From the NCBI GenBank assembly GCA_025457725.1, contig JALOTU010000353.1:1-9479 (forward strand): 9,479 bases of DNA, in the 5' to 3' direction. How positions within the stretch are numbered: position 1 is the first letter of the stretch; each line of letters begins with the position of its first letter. Positions 6,655-9,479 of this stretch are shown in pieces. The DNA is from Verrucomicrobiota bacterium. Lineage in GTDB: Bacteria; Verrucomicrobiota; Verrucomicrobiia; Limisphaerales; DSYF01. Both the position numbers and the translations under genes were made by a program. Below the pieces are notes generated by a model, which did not search any database, was not told where the DNA came from, and saw nothing but the letters and a program-made list of their open reading frames with translations.

Positions 6655-7119
6655 TTACTCCTTGAACTCACTCAGATAGCAAACGGGGCTGAAGGGTTCG
6701 GGTGGTGGGGGCTGTGAACCCTCCGCCGCTTCCCTTGGCTCCGGGCCCGACGCCGCCTCCGAGGCGAGATCCCGAGTGATCCGGTCGAGAACACGTGCCG
6801 CTTCCAGCGGGTCAAAGTCCTCGTGTGCCCGCTTTTTCACCCCCGCATCGCTGAGATCATAATGGCGGTGGGGTTGGAGCCCATGGCGCTTCAACACCTG
6901 CGCGGCGCACTGGAGCGGACACCCATCGATGGCGATGATCGGACGACCGGACTGGGCGGTGCGCACCAGCGGCTTCACGTCGCCGCCAACCCCCGCAATG
7001 CAGGACATCTCGGCAACACCCAACCGGTCGAGACGCACGGCGATGTGATTGGCCATCTGGGCGGCGCTGGACGCGCCGGAGCAGGAATAGACCAAGGGGA
7101 GATTTGCCTGGCTTTTCAT
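6655..7119 (-). CDS. DGC-domain putative zinc-binding protein
   Basis: A 154-residue protein from ATG 7119 (GGA about 8 bases upstream). A longer frame to 7296 overlaps the end of the Sco gene and adds no conserved sequence. The DGC domain covers roughly residues 8-118. It contains four cysteines at the expected places: YSCSGAS (Cys13), AEMSCIAGVGGD (Cys40) and IDGCPLQC (Cys67 and Cys71, the name-giving D-G-C), thought to form a metal site. YDLSDAGVKKR and FDPLEAARVLDRI follow. An unusual tail (about 119-154) is rich in Glu and Pro, with PPPPEP, and ends PFSPVCYLSEFKE, adding a fifth cysteine. No signal peptide is seen, so it is cytoplasmic. Its role is not established; metal handling or a redox role fits the domain. 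It starts 74 bases after the Sco gene within the nirK cluster. Confidence 0.85.
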   Translation of the reverse strand: MKSQANLPLVYSCSGASSAAQMANHIAVRLDRLGVAEMSCIAGVGGDVKPLVRTAQSGRPIIAIDGCPLQCAAQVLKRHGLQPHRHYDLSDAGVKKRAHEDFDPLEAARVLDRITRDLASEAASGPEPREAAEGSQPPPPEPFSPVCYLSEFKE

Positions 7120-7193
7120 GGTTTCCAATGATTTCGGTGTTGAGGTTGCAATCCCAACGGTCAACCCATCGGTTCGCCTGCATTCCGCACCTG

Positions 7194-7859
7194 TCAGTCG
7201 GGCTGAACGGGTTGAGCGTGCGCCGAAAGCTGCACGTCGGTCAATTGCCTGAGTTCGCGGACACAATCCGTAATGTCCTGATTGAGCCCGACCCATTGCT
7301 GCACGATTTCGCCCTGGGCGTTCAGAATCGTGATTAGATTCGAGTGAGCGAACTGGCCATCCGCATCCTTCTTGAATTTTACCCCCAGCAACGCGGCCAA
7401 CTCCAGAACATCATCCGGTTCGCCGTGCAGCAACGTCCATGTTGCCTCCGGCAGCTGGCGAATGGCGCGATACTCCGCCAATGCGGCGGGGGTGTCGCGC
7501 TCGGTATCAAATGTAACGAGCGTGAATCCCACCTGGTCACGTGTGTCCGACGGCAGTGCGGCTTCGATCCGCTTCAAATCGTTGACCAGTATCGGGCACG
7601 CGTACTGGCAGCTGGCGAAGAACATCACGATGACCTGCGGTCGCCCTGCGAGTTCCGTGAGTTTGATTTGCTTTTGCTGGTCGGTCGACCAGGTGGATTC
7701 CACCTGATAGATCGATTGATCAGCGATTGGGGCCGGCGCCAAGCTGGTCGCGCAGCAGGATGCGGGTGCGTTGGTCTCGCAGCAGTCCGCGCCGTGCAGC
7801 CGTGGCGTCACGGCGGTTGTGGACGCAGTAATCAGCCTGGAGGCTGCTGCGGAATCCAT
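7194..7859 (-). CDS. Sco1/SenC family copper-thioredoxin protein with damaged N-terminus
   Basis: From about residue 48 (numbering from ATG 7859, 221 residues) this is a complete SCO domain: YQVESTWSTD, LAGRPQVIVMFFASCQYACP with the copper-binding pair Cys84 and Cys88 (CxxxC), VGFTLVTFDTERDTP, LPEATWTLLHG, LAALLGVKFKKDADGQFAHSNLI with the third ligand His172, and an ending with EIVQQWVGL. Sco proteins deliver copper or reduce cysteines at copper sites in the periplasm, and a role for NirK or another cuproenzyme fits the neighbours. The N-terminus is odd. Before the domain there is a CC(x8)CC stretch (26-36) and no hydrophobic signal or anchor. The only upstream starts (ATG 7859, GTG 7811) lie within the SUMF1-like coding sequence, overlapping it by 92-140 bases. 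I infer that the original start and signal were deleted together with the end of the neighbouring gene. Domain assignment is firm, start is not. Confidence 0.82.
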   Translation of the reverse strand: MDSAAASRLITASTTAVTPRLHGADCCETNAPASCCATSLAPAPIADQSIYQVESTWSTDQQKQIKLTELAGRPQVIVMFFASCQYACPILVNDLKRIEAALPSDTRDQVGFTLVTFDTERDTPAALAEYRAIRQLPEATWTLLHGEPDDVLELAALLGVKFKKDADGQFAHSNLITILNAQGEIVQQWVGLNQDITDCVRELRQLTDVQLSAHAQPVQPD

Positions 7860-8583
7860 AACGCATGAACGCCGGATAGTCGTTGAGATTTCTGGCTCCC
7901 TGGGCCCCGCTCCCGCAGAAGAGCTGGCGATCCAGACCGATGTCGCTGCGCGCATCACCCGTGACCATGGCGGTGTTGAAGTCGGCCACCCATTCCCAAA
8001 CCAGCCCATGCATGTCCTGGACACCCCAGAAGTTGGCGGGGCCGGCACCCACCGGCGAGAGCTCCGACGTGGGCGTGGCGAACCAGTTGAGCACCTGACG
8101 GCTGAATTCGGGGTCGTTCTCCCCATCGGGTCGTGTCGGGCTGGCCGAGGCAACAAATTCCCATTCTGCCACTGTCGGCAGGCGTTTGCCCTTCCATTGC
8201 GCATAGGACTTGGCGGCAAACCAGGAAAGGAAGGTCACCGGAGCCCTCGAGGGGGCGTTGGGGCCCGGTTCAAGATCGCCGGCCCAGTTCTTCAGATAGG
8301 ATTCGTCAGCGAAGAGCCGCTTCACCTTCGAACGCTGCCAGCGCGGTTCAGCTCGGACAAATTCCAGGAAATCCTCATTCGTCACGGGCAGCACGTCCAG
8401 GAAGAACGGCTTGACGGTAATCTCCCGGGCATCCGTGCTGGAGCGAAACTGTGGCTGAAAAGGGCCGCCGGCAATCGCCACCATGCCGGCGGGGGCGTTC
8501 GACGCAGCCAAGCCGAATCCACCCGCACTCACCACCCAGCCGACGAGCAGGGGTGTGATCCGGCAGATTTGCAGGGATTTCAT
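7720..8583 (-). CDS. SUMF1/FGE-like (formylglycine-generating sulfatase-modifying family) exported protein, altered C-terminus
   Basis: 287 residues from ATG 8583, five bases after the nirK stop. A signal peptide is visible (MKSLQICRITPLLVGWVVSAGGFGLAAS). The FGE-sulfatase domain runs from about 32: MVAIAGGPF, ITVKPFFLDVLPVTNEDFLEFV, PVTFLSWFAAKSYAQWKGKRLPTVAEWEFVA (115-145), VQDMHGLVWEWVADF (188-202), and MRYGFRSSL. The RGGS-x-C-(x4)-C active-site segment of true formylglycine-generating enzymes is replaced by DRQLFCGSGAQGA with one cysteine (223), so catalysis of formylglycine formation is unlikely. After YCVHN (252-256) the family normally closes with a GFR-type strand (LGFRC...). Here it runs into RRDATAARRG... 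and ends 31 residues later, in sequence that belongs to the Sco gene in another frame. This points to a deletion at about 7816. I recall such proteins next to copper nitrite reductases in Bacteroidota and related groups, so a role in NirK assembly is plausible but unproven. Confidence 0.83.
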   Translation of the reverse strand: MKSLQICRITPLLVGWVVSAGGFGLAASNAPAGMVAIAGGPFQPQFRSSTDAREITVKPFFLDVLPVTNEDFLEFVRAEPRWQRSKVKRLFADESYLKNWAGDLEPGPNAPSRAPVTFLSWFAAKSYAQWKGKRLPTVAEWEFVASASPTRPDGENDPEFSRQVLNWFATPTSELSPVGAGPANFWGVQDMHGLVWEWVADFNTAMVTGDARSDIGLDRQLFCGSGAQGARNLNDYPAFMRYGFRSSLQADYCVHNRRDATAARRGLLRDQRTRILLRDQLGAGPNR

Positions 8584-8588
8584 GATCG

Positions 8589-9479
8589 TTACTCGAATGG
8601 GTTGGCCTCGGGAGGCGCGGTCGTGGCACGGACCTTCCTCACTTGGGCTGGCGATATCGGTGATCCCTCATTGCCAAAGCTGTTGCGCACATAGGTCAAC
8701 ACATTGGCGATTTGATCGTCGGAGAGATAGTTCAGCGGAGTCATCGTCCCGTTGTACTTCTTGCCATTCACCACGACCTCGCCCGTGCGCCCCGCAAGGA
8801 CGTTATGGATGGCCTCTTCGTCAGTGAGCTGGGCCAGGAAGTCGGACTTCGCCAAGGGCGGTATTTGGGCGGGCACACCCTCGCCGTTCATCTGATGACA
8901 GACAAAGCAGGTCTGCATGTAGACTCCCTTGCCCTTGGCGATCTGAATCTCCTTGGTGAGGGTGGCGATCCTGGGATTGCCCTTGATCTCCTCATCCATC
9001 TCCGCCCTGAGTTCCGCAACGCGTTGTTCGGAATCCCCGCCCTCGGCCGCCTTGCCGAGGTACACGGCGTCCACTTCCTTGCCGGAATAGACAATTTGAT
9101 CTTCCGGCCCGTCCACTTTCAACATTCCCAAGGCACCCTTGTTGAATGCCCGGAAGATGGAGTGATCCACGAGCACGTAGGTGCCCGGCACCTCAACTTT
9201 GAACTCCACAATGGCGGCGCCCCCTGCGGGAATCAACGTGGTTTGCACGTTGTGCGACGGGTGATCGCCGCCTTCCTGATACACGGTATCAAAGATTTCA
9301 CCAATGACGTGAAAGGATGAAACGAGATTGGGACCGCCGTTCCCGATGAACAACCGCACGCGCTCGCCCACACCCGCCGTAAGGGCATTGTCGCCGACCA
9401 GCGAGCCGACCGCCCCGTTGAACACCACGTAGGTGGGGCGCTCGTCAATCGCCTTGTTCATGTCAAAGTACTGCAATCC
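8589..9479 (-). CDS. nirK: Copper nitrite reductase fused to C-terminal cytochrome c (5' partial)
   Basis: 296 residues are visible; the N-terminal part, with the type 1 copper cupredoxin domain, is cut off by the right edge. Numbering below is from the TTG at 9476. Residues 1-125 are the second cupredoxin domain of an AniA-like NirK: YVVFNGAVGSL, ERVRLFIGNGGPN, SSFHVIGEIFDTVYQEGG (His56, equivalent to the type 2 copper ligand near position 306 of classical NirK), NVQTTLIPAGGAAIVEF and YVLVDHSIFRAFNKGALGML. A charged, helix-prone linker (about 140-180) leads to a monohaem cytochrome c domain with CFVCH at 190-194 and GTMTPLNYLSDDQIANVLTYV carrying the probable axial Met245. The enzyme reduces nitrite to nitric oxide in the periplasm, and the fused haem would feed electrons to the type 1 copper. 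Such NirK-cytochrome fusions are known in several bacteria. It is the first visible gene of the minus-strand cluster. Very sure. Confidence 0.95.
   Translation of the reverse strand, partial: GLQYFDMNKAIDERPTYVVFNGAVGSLVGDNALTAGVGERVRLFIGNGGPNLVSSFHVIGEIFDTVYQEGGDHPSHNVQTTLIPAGGAAIVEFKVEVPGTYVLVDHSIFRAFNKGALGMLKVDGPEDQIVYSGKEVDAVYLGKAAEGGDSEQRVAELRAEMDEEIKGNPRIATLTKEIQIAKGKGVYMQTCFVCHQMNGEGVPAQIPPLAKSDFLAQLTDEEAIHNVLAGRTGEVVVNGKKYNGTMTPLNYLSDDQIANVLTYVRNSFGNEGSPISPAQVRKVRATTAPPEANPFE

Noticed and set aside
5115..6665. A 516-codon open frame on the plus strand opposite the trans-sulfuration and DUF488 genes.
   Set aside because: It is the GC-rich antisense shadow of two genes with complete family motifs; its translation shows no domain-like pattern.
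7120..7296. A longer start for the DGC protein at 7296.
   Set aside because: The extra 59 residues are unconserved, overlap the Sco gene by ~100 bases and precede the natural MKSQANLPLVYSC start.
3869..8583. A functional link between the sulfatase and the SUMF1-like protein as an enzyme and its formylglycine activator.
   Set aside because: The sulfatase lacks its catalytic half, the SUMF1-like protein lacks the cysteine pair of a real FGE, and it sits in a separate convergent operon starting with nirK.

Overview
The window is a GC-rich (roughly 60%) bacterial chromosome segment. It has long intergenic stretches, few clear Shine-Dalgarno sequences and GCCGGC-type palindromic repeats. The gene content includes DUF1254/DUF1214 proteins beside an outer-membrane MetA-type protein and an arylsulfatase, and a NirK-cytochrome c fusion with a formylglycine-enzyme-like protein and a Sco protein. 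Together these suggest an environmental Verrucomicrobiota or a related PVC/Bacteroidota-type bacterium. That assignment is an inference from style and content; no marker gene is present.

Left half (1-4737, plus strand). This is a visibly eroded neighbourhood. It starts with the C-terminal half of an outer-membrane beta-barrel of the 'MetA pathway of phenol degradation' family. A small deletion removed its last strands and threw its normal C-terminal tail out of frame (490-528). The last ~72 codons of a DUF1254/DUF1214 protein follow, with no body. A palindromic repeat doublet comes next, then an intact exported DUF1254/DUF1214 protein (1127-2740) and an intact exported SYLF/YSC84 lipid-binding protein (3114-3653). 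After a second palindromic repeat cluster there is an arylsulfatase that lacks its N-terminal half and carries a perfect 61-bp tandem duplication that shifts the frame. Only two of the five loci in this half look functional.

Right half (4738-9479, minus strand). One tightly packed, co-oriented set reads from the right edge leftwards: nirK with a C-terminal cytochrome c (cut by the window edge), a SUMF1/FGE-like protein, a Sco1/SenC copper-thioredoxin protein, a DGC zinc-binding protein, a DUF488 (YeaO-type) protein, a PLP trans-sulfuration enzyme and a small GNAT acetyltransferase. Spacings are -140 to +74 bp. The first three make sense as a periplasmic copper nitrite reductase and its maturation helpers. 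The remaining cytoplasmic genes handle sulfur or metals, or are uncharacterised. At the SUMF1-like/Sco boundary, one protein lacks its expected C-terminal end and the other its N-terminal signal, which is best explained by one deletion.

The two halves converge with no intergenic space: the sulfatase stop and the acetyltransferase stop are the two halves of one TGATCA palindrome. The main result of the hunt is the cluster of independent lesions (deletions and one duplication). Either this is real gene decay or some junctions are assembly artefacts; read mapping would tell.
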